From contig OY829328.1 in NCBI GenBank assembly GCA_963691655.1, positions 74,776,400-74,840,399 of the forward strand: a DNA stretch of 64,000 bases, written 5' to 3'. This document shows, piece after piece, positions 22,690 to 33,659 of this stretch (position 1 is the stretch's first letter; the number at the start of each line of letters is the position of its first letter). The position numbers were made by a program, and so were the translations under genes. Below the pieces are notes generated by a model that did not search any database, was not told the origin of the DNA, and saw only the letters and a list, made by a program, of their open reading frames with translations. The stretch is from Toxonevra muliebris (lineage: Eukaryota > Arthropoda > Insecta > Diptera > Pallopteridae).

Positions 22690-23970
22690 AGAACGGACCA
22701 TGTCGAGTTCCGAGACTATTGAGCTCCTTGTCGATACTGGTTGCGTGCAAGCGGGAATCAGTGAATTTCCGATAACATTTCCAAACAACTCGCATCCCCC
22801 TAAAATCCTTAGTAGGAAGAAGATACAATGGGCTATACATAGTATTCAACCATTTAAGGTACCTAGGTCGGATGGTATTATTTCAGCTAAGCTACAGACA
22901 GCCTCAGAAATCAACATTCTTTGGTTAAAAATTATCTTTAACAGTTGCTTATAACTAACTTATATTCCAAAGTTCTGGACGAATACTAAAGTAGTCTATA
23001 TACCCAAAAGGCAGGAAGACTTCTCATAACAAAGCTAACGACTTCCAACCGATTAGTCTAACTTCATGTCTCTTGACCGACTTGTAGATACTTTCATTAG
23101 GTTGGACATAAGTCCCAGAATAATATCTAAGTCTCAACATGCTTCCACCAAGGGCAAGTCAGTAGAAACTAGTTTACAGTATTAAAAAATCTTTGGTTCT
23201 AAAGGAATTTACTCTAGTTGCTTTCTGGATATATTTAGAAGGAACTTTCAATAATGTGCTTCCCAGCGCTTTAACAGCATCCTTGAGTAAGTTCGGTCTG
23301 AATAAAGCTTTAGTAAACTTTGTTAAGACTCTGCTCACAAAAAGGTAGATAAATTCCACGCTGGGTAGCTCAACCATAAGTAGGACGGTGGTAAGAGGCA
23401 CCCCTCAGGGAGGAGTACTCTCGCCACTGCTATGGAACCTAGTGCTAAATGATCTAGAAGGGTGCGGCTGCACTGTAATTGCTTCTGCGGATGACGTTGC
23501 CTTGACAGTTTCAGGAATATTTCCAAGCACTTTCTCCGAAGTTTTTAAACCGAACTGGTCCTTTTCACTAATAAACTCAAAAACCCCACCTTTAGTAATC
23601 CGACTCTTAATGCTGTCGCTCTAAGGTTAGCAAAACAGGCGAAATATTTGGAACTCATCCTAGATAGAAAATTAAGCTGGAAAGCCAATACTCTTTTTAA
23701 AGTTCAAAAGGTCAGTGTTGCCCTTTTCTAATGTAAAAAAAGTAGTGGCAAAAGATGGGGTATGGCGTCGTGAATCGTTCATGGTGCTTAGTTTGGTGGA
23801 CAGCTCTTCAAAAAGAAATCCATCCACCTTAAGGCTTTGGGTAAGGTTCAAAGAGCTGCATTATTATTAATCACAGGTGCCTTAAGGACAACCCCTTCCT
23901 TAGCCATGAATACCATTCTCTACTTAAGCCCTCGGCTGGCTCTCAAGCCGTCAGTCACTCCAAGGGACCA
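22690..23970 (+). pseudogene. LOA-like non-LTR retrotransposon pol fragment
   Basis: The + strand encodes decayed reverse transcriptase. An early part reads ILSRKKIQWAIHSIQPFKVP followed by RSDGIISAKLQ (22800-22900). The motif GTPQGGVLSPLLWNLVLNDL is followed by ADDVALTVSG (23395-23515), where the YADD box reads SADD. A thumb-like section, RLANQAKYLELILDRKLSWK in corrected frame (23625-23690), precedes KVQRAALLLITGALRTTPS (23845-23910). Frameshifts and stops are numerous. The wording of these motifs is that of LOA/I-superfamily LINEs. Ends are not defined. Confidence 0.7.
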
Positions 23971-24880
23971 ACACGTATTTCGATACGTGCCGTAATTGAG
24001 TGATCTGATTGCAGTGTGGTCTATCACCTCCTCGTAGTGATAGCTGGTAACGGTTGTATGTCAGCCAGCTGATGTAAGCTATTATTTCATAACAGGGCAC
24101 ATCAGATGTCTGATATACAACTGGTTAAGATAGATCAGATGGAGGGAGAAAACCCCCTCAAATAAAACACATCCTCGGTACTATGCCGTTCTCCTCTGAT
24201 AGAGGGGACGTTAGGTACCAAACGGCACGACCTCTATTAGGTTAAATCGAGTCAGTCCCTGGTCATCCCAAAATCCTTTCGGAATTCACCACTTTATTCA
24301 TGAACATTGATTACACTCTCCATACATCCTTCTTCGACAATCAATTTCATTCCAACGAGAGAGGATATGATTGAGAGTCGTTGTCAGTAGAAGCATACGG
24401 TATACCTGGAAGGAGCCATTTATAGAATGGAAGAACACTATCAGCTCTTAAGAAACGCTTTGATGCCATATTCTCGTTATAATTTGAGCTGATGATATGC
24501 AGTTGTTTATATCCACTTTCTGAAGTTTAGGTTTGAGAGTATTCCTAACTCATTGTCAAAAAATTTAAATGTAAAGAGCAAGACAGGTGCATAGAAGTGA
24601 AATAAGTTTTCTTTATCACTTAAGTTTGAGGATATGACAGTGTACACCACGAGGATACGGAGACTGGTTGCATGCACACGCATCAGCCAGTGTACTGTGA
24701 GGAGACCAGTATACACAGGGATATCTAGGCGACTGTATGGGAACGTTGTTACATTAATTCAGAATGGAGTCTCGTTTCATCCTTACTGGACTGTCGTCGT
24801 TATACCTGCGTCCAGATCCCGCTTCTTCTTACGTAGCACGTCTTCTACATATCTTGCCACGTGACACAAATTTTCTTTAC
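23971..24880. other. Possible LINE 3' remnants, unresolved
   Basis: Probably includes decayed downstream sequence of the LOA-like LINE and 3' sequence of the R1-like LINE that follows on the other strand, but no motif is clear enough to assign. Confidence 0.3.
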
Positions 24881-26010
24881 TGTTCAGCATGGTTTTTAGT
24901 TACTCTATCAGCGTAGAGTTTGCCACCTCGTGCGTTGGAAGAATGTGTGTTCTGCATCATTCAGTTGCGAGTCGCCATATATGAATTCGGTCTGTTTTGT
25001 TTTTCCGATGGTATATAAATATTTGCGGAAGTAACTATGCCCTGATAAGACTTGCGTCAGGTAATAGTTGACCTCGCCAAATAGTCTATTTAGCCAAATT
25101 TTCAAACCTTCTTCGAGTATCGACGTTCCATCGTTCCTGCCATTGCCGCAAGGTTTCCAATTTGACTTTGTGTGCCGTTGCCCTCAGCCTGTTGTTTGTT
25201 TTCTTTAGTTCCCATATTTTCTTACGTTCATAAGCTAGTAGATCAATAGGCGTCGTTTCGCTGATGCCCAGTACTGTAACCTCCGACACTGTGCGGTATG
25301 CTGAGGCTACCCGGAGTGCTGCAGTCCGCTGTATCGACGATAGGACTTTCCTTCGATATTCCGCTTTTAACACGTCAGCCCATAACTCACATCCATGCAG
25401 TAAAACTGAATGTTTTTTTGACATCAAAAACTTCCGTTTACCGTGCGCCGGGCCTCCGACGTTAGCCAATAATCTACTGATCCAAGCTGTCGCCTGGGCT
25501 GCCTTGATTGCCGCGTGCTTTATCTGCGCCCAATACTTACGAAAGTTTGCTATCAAGTTTTATTCGTAGATAATTTACCACCTTCTCCGTACTTATAGTA
25601 TTGTGACATATTCGAATCTTAACTTTCTGTGGGATACGTTTCTTCGTGAGGAGAAGTAACTTCGTCTTTTTGATGGCTAGCTTTAGATCATGTGTGTTGA
25701 GCCACGCTTGTGTTCTCAGCATGGCCTGGTTGAGCTTCCTCAGTATTGCGCGCATTGATTACAGGCGCGTTATCGTCTTCATATCTCATCGTAACTTACG
25801 TTCCAGTCAGTCCCGAGGATAAATCTCTGCGCTGCCTCTGACGTTATCTGTTTTATTCAGGTTTCGTCTGCGGTGTCATAAATGAGCTCGCAATCGCTCA
25901 GGTAGCTCAGCACGATTCTTTTCAGTTATACCCGCACTCGGAAGCGATTTTCCAGAGCGTCGATCATATCCGTCCTTCTGACGCTGTTGAAAGCGTTGCT
26001 AACGTTCTAG
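24881..26010 (-). pseudogene. R1-clade LINE pol fragment (reverse transcriptase to C-terminus)
   Basis: The minus strand reads, with frameshifts: VSNAFNSVRRTDMIDALENR and SYLSDCELIYDTAD (near 25880-26010, palm), TKLLLLTKKRIPQ (25537-25755), VGGPAHGKRKFLMS, LLHGCELWAD, ALRVASAYRTVSE (25086-25556), then LFGEVNYYLTQVLSGHSYFR (24908-25105). The same order and wording (VGGP, ALRVASAYRTVS, GELNYHITQLLSGHG) occur in the intact R1-like frame at 42251-44950, so it is a distant relative of that element. 5' truncated and decayed. Confidence 0.75.
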
Positions 26011-26198
26011 TTGCCCGCAGTACCATTTATATTTATATAAGGTTAAAAGAGAATTGATTGCGCTTATTATTCAAAAAAAAATTTGGAATTTATACCTACT
26101 ACGGCATAGGATCCAACAGAACACCAGAGTGGCCTAAATTGAGAAAAAAATAATTTTTTTTAATATTTTTAAAATTTACGCCAAATTTTTAACCCTCG

Positions 26199-26424
26199 GT
26201 GACACACATGAGTCTGGCCATGAGATCTTTTTCGATTTGAATTGCGATCTTTTTCGATTTTAACTGCAATTTAAAAATATTTCTAATTGAGCACTGAGAA
26301 AAAAGATTATACAATTAACACCTGCAAGGCATAAAAATGTGCTCGAATGCATGCCCAAAATCGCAATATTTCCCCATAAATGCACTGAAATATATATGGG
26401 TCTGGCCAGACTCATGTGTGGCAA
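26199..26424. mobile_element. Short element with 16-bp inverted ends ACACATGAGTCTGGCC
   Basis: ACACATGAGTCTGGCC near 26204 and its exact complement GGCCAGACTCATGTGT near 26401-26416 enclose about 215 bp without coding capacity. Just left is TTTTTAACCCTCGG. A MITE, or part of the adjacent GGTCACCGGTGACC repeat family, is the likely explanation. Confidence 0.5.
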
Positions 26425-26454
26425 TATTTTTAATTACTAATTTGGAAATTAATA

Positions 26455-26830
26455 TTTTCCTATGGGTCACCGGTAAAAAAGTATGGGTCACCAGTGACTC
26501 TATGGAAACTTTTTAAAATCCTTTTGACAAAGAAAAGAAAAATGTAAAAAAATGCGAATCTTGGCTCGGTTTTGGTCCATCGTTTCTTGTTTATTTATGG
26601 TCAAAAATGGGTTAAATGAAAAATTAATTAAATATCTTGGTTTATCTTTAAAAAAATTATCTAATAAAAATGTACTGAAAAACTTCGACAAAATTCCGCT
26701 ATGAAAGTTTAAGCCTTCAGAAATACAAATTTCTGTTTTGATCAAAAATTGTAACAACATATCGGGGTCTGAGAAACCGAATTGGATTTTGCGATATCTG
26801 CTTTGGTTTCCTTACGGTCGCAAAACGGCT
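26455..26830. repeat. Copy of the GGTCACCGGTGACC repeat family
   Basis: TATGGGTCACCGGT and TATGGGTCACCAGTGACTC are followed by the same landmarks as at 2175-2584: an AAACTTTTTAAAA stretch, CTCGGTTTTG, TTTATGGTCAAAAATGGGTTAA, TATCTAATAAAAATG, AAAATTGTAACAA and TTACGGTC. This is a diverged second locus of the piggyBac-like repeat. Confidence 0.6.
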
Positions 26831-26999
26831 ACTCGGTCTTCTAATTATCCTCAATCTTCTTATGGTCTGGAACTCAAAAGTAATGTCTAGCCTAAGACTC
26901 AGAGAGGCAAGTTCTGCCCAATATTGATTCAAAAGTTTGGAATATGTTATTTTTGAGTCTAGGGCCTCATTATCAGATTGACTATCTATAAAAATGGCT

Positions 27000-27800
27000 T
27001 GATTTCGATGAAGAATTTATTAATTATTAAATTTTTTGATTATAGTATTAAATTCAAAACTGAATTTTGGCATTGAGGCGGCCGTGAATATATGAAATAG
27101 ACCGGTATTAATATTCTAATTCTGCCCAGCGTTATTTTCTGATTTCAGCATTGATTTCAAATTCGAATTTCAACATCGAATTCAAGACTATGGAAAGAAA
27201 GAGAGAAGATTTATTTAAAAATTTCAATGCTAACTGAGTTATTTTCTGATTGCAACACCAAGGTGAGTTATGTGTTTGGTTTTTTTATTTAGCAGAAAAT
27301 TCACGACTAAGTAAAAAGGCCTGAAATGTTTTTTTCTTCAAATCTAATATTAGACGTGAATTATTTTCTAATTTCAGCACTGATTTTAAGTCTGAATTTA
27401 ACAGAATTCATAAGCTTGTGAAAGAGACCGGAATTACTTTATGATTTAGTTAGTTTTTTTTGAGTTAGTTTTTGAGTTTACAATAGTGAACTGAGTCCTA
27501 AATTTCAGTATCAAATCCATGAACATGTGAGAGAGATCGACATTTTTTTCAAATTTTACTGGTAAGTTCTGCCTTGGAATATTTGTATTTTTGGTTTCAG
27601 CACTAAATTCAATGGATTCTGCGTAATGAAAAAAGCTGAAATCTTTTCCGATTTTAGTTTAGAAATCACGTCCAAACTTTTTGTTTACTATCAGTACAAA
27701 ATTCCTTCTTCAGATCTCTATGAAAAGTTCTGATTTCTTTTGTGATTACAAATCCTAATTCAAGCATGAGTTGGGGAGAGTTCTTATCGATTTTTCTACT
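27000..27800. repeat. Degenerate ~120-140 bp tandem repeat
   Basis: Landmarks recur in order: TTATTTTCTGATTTCAGCA, then GATTTCAAATTCGAATTTCA, GAATTCA and GTGAAAGAGACCGG. Instances lie near 27045, 27135, 27355 and 27500. Units are heavily diverged, so this is an old tandem array or a decayed repeat. No gene. Confidence 0.45.
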
Positions 27801-28242
27801 GGGATATCATTGTTTGAAAAATCACAGCACATCATTTAGTGGCGTGCCAAAATGAAAAGATTCGTATCTCTGATATGTGAGGGACGGCGGTAGGGATTGT
27901 TACAGGGCTGTAGAATATTGGTATTACCATTTATTTTTATTTTTTGTCTCATTTTTTTTTTTTTTTGGTTTATCATGTCGTACAATTGTTGTAAAAATAT
28001 TGGAAAAATTTGTACTGCATATACAGCAATTTTGTGCAATGAATTTTCACTTTTTCACAATTGATATTGTTCGATACAACCACATACATGCATACATACA
28101 CATACACAGATTCACTCATATGAGAATGAGAATCCACTATAAATTGCATTGCGCATTCCGCTTGACGATGCATTCAATTTTTTCACACACACACACACAC
28201 GCTTGTGTGCAGCAATTCACATTCATTCGTCGTTACAATTTA

Positions 28243-28250
28243 ATATATAT
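28243..28250 (+). promoter_or_regulatory. Possible TATA box of the peptide-precursor gene
   Basis: TATATATA lies about 155 bp before the start codon at 28407. It is the best TATA-like string near the gene, but the area is AT-rich, so this is only suggestive. Confidence 0.3.
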
Positions 28251-28406
28251 AGTCACTGTACAACAAAATTTTAATTTAGTATTTCCGTTTCATTTGTTCG
28301 ATAGTTTCGTTCAATTTGTTTGGTGTCCTTTTTGTTTTTTTTGTCTTGTTGCAGTTTTGGTGATTTTCCTTTGATTTTTTGTCCTGGTGCAACTTTATTT
28401 GCAACA

Positions 28407-31400
28407 ATGAAACTATTAGCGAATTTTTACGCTTGTTTGACAATCATTTTGCTCATTGGCTTGTTGAAGGCTGCTGAGGGTCGTGGAGTGGGTGGTGGTG
28501 GCGGTGTTGGTCGGAAACATGGAATACACGTGAGTTGAAAAATATTAATTATTACGAGAAGATATTTTTGGAGTTATTAATATGTTACTTAATTAGACTT
28601 AAGAAGCAATTTTGTTCTTGGAATGTTACTTATTTTTAAAATTTAGTTTAGTTGAAAGAAAATCCAATTTTTTTGTTTTGAGTGCTTGATTTTTTCAGAC
28701 GTGAATATAAACTGCTGCCATTCAGGCTAATCATGAATATAAAAATTTAGACCAAAATTCGAATTAGACCAATGGTCGAAACTAAGACTAAATTAAAAAT
28801 AAAATTCAGACCAAAATCAAGCTAGCAACTACTCTAGAAATTAGACCAAAATTCAAACTTTAATCCAGATTAAAATTTAGACCAAATTCAAACGAAAAAA
28901 ATAAAAGTCTGAAGAAAAGTTGATCAAAACTCAGATTAAAGAAACAGCAAATTCAAACAAAAAATGTGATCAAAATTCAAACTGAGATTCAAACCGAAAG
29001 CTCGTTTCTCTGCCAGCCGAAAAAAGGCAGAGAAAAAGCCGAAAGAAAGGCAGAGAAAACCCTGAAAAAAAGGCAGAGCAAAAACCGTCCAAATTCCAGA
29101 ATTTGGAGCATAAGCAGAAAAAATTCAGACCAAGCTCAGAAAAAAAATTATATTAAAAATCAGATTAAAATTTAGACCATAAATCAAATAAAACTTTAGA
29201 GCAAAATCAAATTAATAAAAAATTAAAATTTAGACCATAAATCCAATAAAACTTTGAGCAAACTCAGATTAAAAACAAACTAAAATTTAGACCAAAATTT
29301 ATGTCAACTTAAAACCGGAAATCAGATAAAAATTAGACCAAAATCAAATTAAAATACTGACTAAAAATCAACCCAAATTTCAAACGAAAAATTGGGAAAA
29401 ATTACAAAGCAAAAATTGACTAAAACCAAAACAAAATTTGAACCGAATTTAGACCAAAATTTAGTCTAATTCCAAACCAAAAATTTAGTCTAACTTCGAA
29501 TTAAAAATTTAAATAAAAAATCAGGCCAAAAAGAGACCAATATTCAGACTATAAATCAAACTACTATCGGAAAGAAATTCGAAACGAAAGTAGACCAAAA
29601 GCAAACTAAAACTCAGACGAAATTCGGAATAAAAATTAATCGAAATTTCAAACCAAATATTAAGTAAAGAATCAGGCCAAAAAGAGACCAATATTCAGGC
29701 TAAAAATTAAATCAGATTCAGATTAAAATTTAGGCCAGTATACAGGCCTTCCAAAGACTTATGGGATTAGCTATGTCTCTGAGCATATAACATCATTACT
29801 TTCTGATTGTTATCCAAACAAATGTCTATTGTTTCTTACAGTTTTTTAGGCACAGACGTATACAGGATCTCTGTTTGGGAAGGGTTGATTGAAATCTGAA
29901 AAAAAAAACATTCTAACCAAAGTTCAGACCAAAAGTAAAATCAAAATTCAGAGCAAACGCAGATCGAGACTCTGAGTAAAAGAAAAACTAATTTGGACCA
30001 AAAATAAATAGAAATTCAGACTGAAATAAGGAACAAAAGTTGGCCCAATATAAAATAAAAGTAAGCGAAAAATCAGAAGAAAAGCAGATCGAATTCAGGT
30101 CGAAATTCAGATTGAAATTTTCAGCAAACGAAAACTAAAACTCAAAACAAATTTCAAATAAAATTTAGACTAAAAATCAGACTGAAGTTCAGACGAAAGT
30201 TCGAAGCAAAAACTGACCAAAAATCATTGAAAAACTTTGACCAAAAATCACTCTAAGATTGAATGTAAATTAAGGTTGAAATTCATATAAAATTCAGATC
30301 GAAATTCAGACCGCAACTTAGACAAAATTCCGATTAAAAGTAAAATCAAAACTGAGACCAAAAGAATCGAAATTCAAATTCAAACCAAACTGAGTTCGAA
30401 ACTCAGAGCAAAAGCTGACCAAAATGCAGATCAAAAGCCGCCCAAATTCAAACTAAAAATAGAACAAAATTCGGAGTATATAAGCAGACCATGGTCAGAA
30501 AACAATTTAATTCAAAGCCAATTCAAAATTTCAAACAAAAACTCAGAGCAAATGTAGACCAAAAGCAAATTAAAATTAAGTCCAAAAATAAAACCAAATT
30601 CAAATTCAAAAGGAAAATCAAATAAAAAGTCCCACCAAGTTCAGATCAAAATTCAGATTAAAAATCATACCAAATTTTGAAACGAAAATCGGGCAAAATT
30701 TCAAAGAAAAATTAGGCCAATAATAAACAGATAAGTGGACCAAAATCAGTCTAATTTCAATTCAAAAATTAAATAAAAAAATGTATAACAAAATTCAAAT
30801 CAAATTGGAACAAAAGAAGAAGAAAGGTCTAAGGTCTCTCAAGCTCCAACTTCTTTGTTTCACTGTAGAAGTTTAGAAAGAAGGAGTGGATGGATATTAT
30901 TCATACTCAAGACATAACTACTCGACAACCTTAATCTGATTCTCGCTAACGCCGAACAGCTACATAGATAATGTTCTGTAATATCGTCGCCCTTAAGATA
31001 CGATTGGCAGCTTGGATCGGTGATGTTGGCCATGTGCTGACCACATGTGTTATACCCTGTGATGACACCCACCAGTAATCTCAGATCGTTTCTTCTCAGT
31101 TTTAGAAGAAATTCCGCTGATTTCCTGTTAGGTTTTCTCAGAAAGCACTTTGCGGTTCTGCAGGAGTCAAGCTCAGACCATCTTTCTCTATGTACAGAAG
31201 TAATGAAATCGTTGATCCAACGCATGATCTCCACAGAACTTACGCCAAGAAAAGGTTTCGGACCCTATGGTGTAATTGCAAAGCCTTCATTAACTAGTTT
31301 TTCAGCTAGTTCATTCCCTGCAATACCACAGTATCCTGGAACATCTATATAAGTCATAACTTCTTGTGTTTTACGACACTATTTAGTTTTGCCTTACACT

Positions 31401-33103
31401 CGCTGACCAATTTTGAAGAGTTGACATGGTTAGCAAGGGCATTTAGTGCAGCTTAGCTATCACTGCAGATGTCTATGCACTTTCCACGCCATCTTTCCTC
31501 AACTATCCAGTCCGCCATGTCCAGGATAGCGAAAACCTTAGTTAAGAAAAAGAGTACTTGGTCTCATCGTTCAAGTACCAACCGGATCCAGTACCGTTTG
31601 AGGTTTTGGATCCGTCGATATAAAAGACATAATGGAGACCCCGGAGTACGATCTCTGGACTTAACCATTGAACACGTTCCGTAAACCTGTTATCATATCT
31701 TCAAACTGTCCATTTGACCGGAGTCTGTAAGTCGCTCTCATTGCTTCTTTACGATTATCTCATATGTGACAAATGCTTTAATGCCAGCTTGACGTTTTGA
31801 AAATATCGTAATATTTGGAGCCTACTTCATCTTCAACCACCAGCCAGCGTCTCATAAGGATAACGGTTATACTGAAACTTAGCATACGTTTGTTTTTATA
31901 GGCATTATTATTTATGTATATTTTTTTTCAAAGTTTTTCTAGCTATGAGGCATGTGGGGAGTTTCACTTTGGATTTACGCATTTTAAATACTAAAACCTT
32001 ATCAAGGAATTACAATGGTGTATTCGTTATCTTAATTCTTTCACTTTGTCTTTAGCCTAAGTCATTAGGCATTAAACATCAGGCACGTCTGTTGTGTCGT
32101 TATGAAACTTACCAAATAGTTCAGCGATTCTGATAATTGCTCTTGAATGAATCGACTTTTCAAAGTAACGAAAAAATCTAACCTCAAAATTTTTCATGAA
32201 ATACACATCTCTGAGTTTTGTTTATCATACTCGCATAACTATAATTAATTTTTATAATTTTTATTCTAATTTTCAGGAAATGGAACAAAATTCAAATCAT
32301 TTCATGGTAAGTTCCATTTCTATTAATTAAATAATAATTGAAAATACTACTATTTTTCAACAACTACATTACAAAAAATAGGTCCGCCGTCATGCTCCAA
32401 AAATGACTGAAGAGGATCACGAGGCACCACAGGTAAAATAATATTCCAACCAGAATTAAATTCATAAAAAAAAACTATAAGGAAATTTATTCTTTTCAAT
32501 CATTTAGAGAATGGATAAAACCGAAGAACCTGAGAAACCTAGGGTAAGTGATTTGTAGTTTTATGATCTGAAAGATAATTTATACAAACATAACTATATA
32601 ATAATGAAATAATTGAATAACAGGCACGTCGTGCTGCAGTGGATGAACCAGAGGAACCCGAAGAACCCAAACAATTCAGAGTAGATTCACTCATAAATAT
32701 TTTTTTATTTCGTTTATTAAAAAATTAAACTTATTTTTGCTTACACTTAAACCATTTGAAAACAGGTACGTCGCCAAGTTTCTGTAGATGAACCCGAAGA
32801 ACCCGAGGAACTCAAACAATTCAGAGTAAGTTTTTATAATTTTAGTTTATCATTTAAGTAATTATTAATCAGCTATTAATTTCAAAACAGACACGCCGTC
32901 AAGTCTCAGTGGATGAACCCGAAGAACCTGAAGAGCCTCAACAAATAAGAGTACATAAGTTCATAATTGATTAACCATTTGAGATATAAACCTAGCAATG
33001 TTTTTCTTCCCTTTTTTCTGATTAGTCACGTCGCCAAATGCCCGAAATGCCAATGCCACAAATGCCCGACGACATACCGATGCCACCAATGTCTGGAAAG
33101 TAA
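28407..33103 (+). CDS. Secreted multi-peptide precursor with tandem micro-exons (novel)
   Basis: Split gene, 164 codons in eight exons: 28407-28529, 32277-32306, 32382-32432, 32508-32543, 32624-32680, 32766-32825, 32891-32950 and 33026-33103 (TAA). All introns have GT-AG ends, all are phase 0, and introns 2-7 are 65-85 bp. The ATG context is CAACAATG. Exon 1 encodes a signal peptide (Lys, then a hydrophobic stretch about residues 4-20, cleavage probably near AAEG) and a Gly-rich piece. Exons 5-7 are duplicates reading (A/V/T)RR-QVSVDEPEEPEEP-type, ending QFR or QIR. Exon 8 is Met/Pro-rich. Every joint from exon 4 on rebuilds R-X-R-R (RARR, RVRR, RTRR, RSRR), as for furin-like processing into acidic peptides, some with N-terminal Gln. 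I recognise no named family. Secretion and cleavage are inferred. Confidence 0.8.
28725..30830 (+). repeat. Degenerate AGACCAAAATTC-type array in intron 1
   Basis: About 2.1 kb of loosely repeated 12-15 mers such as AAATTTAGACCAAAATTC, with frequent substitutions and small indels. A non-repetitive interruption lies at about 29745-29885. The motif matches the AGACC satellites at 15.9, 19.1 and 21.1 kb and the complement-strand array at 47.2 kb. Confidence 0.8.
30850..31860 (-). pseudogene. LOA-like LINE pol remnant, RNase H to C-terminus
   Basis: On the minus strand, VFYIDGSKTS (near 31620) and DVPGYCGIAGNELAEKL (near 31310-31350) are RNase H motifs. They are followed by WSELDSCRTAKCFL, RNDLRLLVGVITGYNTCGQH and CQSYLKGDDITEHYLCSCSA (30860-31234), the downstream domain of LOA-type pol proteins. 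It contains stops and lacks reverse transcriptase. It lies in intron 1 of the host gene, opposite to the direction of transcription. Confidence 0.75.
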
Positions 33104-33152
33104 TAAGTGGAAAGGTTTTTTTTTTGTTGGTATTGACTTAAAATGTACAGAA

Positions 33153-33158
33153 AATAAA
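33153..33158 (+). terminator. Polyadenylation signal AATAAA of the peptide-precursor gene
   Basis: AATAAA 50 bp after the TAA at 33101-33103, followed by TTGCAGTTG. Position and sequence fit a fly polyadenylation signal. Confidence 0.6.
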
Positions 33159-33338
33159 GTCTTGCAGTTGTATTATTAATTTATATATACTAATATTAAA
33201 ATAAAACATATGTAACCGTTACGTAGTTTATTGTAAGAGGAAGAAAGGAATAACAGAAAATCTAAAAAAAAAATATATAATACAAAGATAATAGTTACAT
33301 AATAATTAAATAAATATGTTTGCATTTTATTTCTTTAC

Positions 33339-33586
33339 CAATTGAAGGGGTGTAAGTCTAAAGGGTCTAAGTATCAAAAACATTGAACGGAAATATAACA
33401 AAAAATGTGAATGAAATGGTTGTAATTAGTGGTGGACTTAGACCCCAGTAAACATTATTGTTTTTTTTTTTAATAGATAATACATAAAAACGTTAGGCTT
33501 GACAAATATGTCCGAAAAAATTTATCTTACCGAAAAAAAAACAAAAATTGGCACTTAGACCCTTTAGACTTACACCACTTCAATTG
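33339..33586. mobile_element. MITE with ~34-bp terminal inverted repeats
   Basis: The left end CAATTGAAGGGGTGTAAGTC and the right end GACTTACACCACTTCAATTG are complementary over about 34 bp with one mismatch, with TAAAGGGTCTAAGT inside. The CAATTG at each end may include the target duplication. No coding capacity. It lies about 180 bp downstream of the host gene's polyadenylation signal. Confidence 0.8.
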
Positions 33587-33659
33587 TCCATTTACTTATT
33601 GCTATGAAGTCATCAGTTCCTAGAGCTGGCAAATATTTTAAAGGAATTGTTATGGGGTC

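Larger units (their letters stand above)
28530..32276 (+). other. Intron 1 of the peptide-precursor gene
   Basis: A 3.7 kb intron from GTGAGT to TTTTCAG, far longer than the other six. It contains the degenerate AGACCAAA repeat (28725-30830) and a LOA-like LINE remnant on the minus strand (30850-31860). The final 400 bp before exon 2 are AT-rich and show nothing further. Confidence 0.7.

Noticed and set aside
28320..28406. Upstream extension of the peptide-precursor first exon
   Set aside because: The in-frame stretch begins with TTG, not ATG. The ATG at 28407 has a good fly context and is followed at once by a signal peptide.
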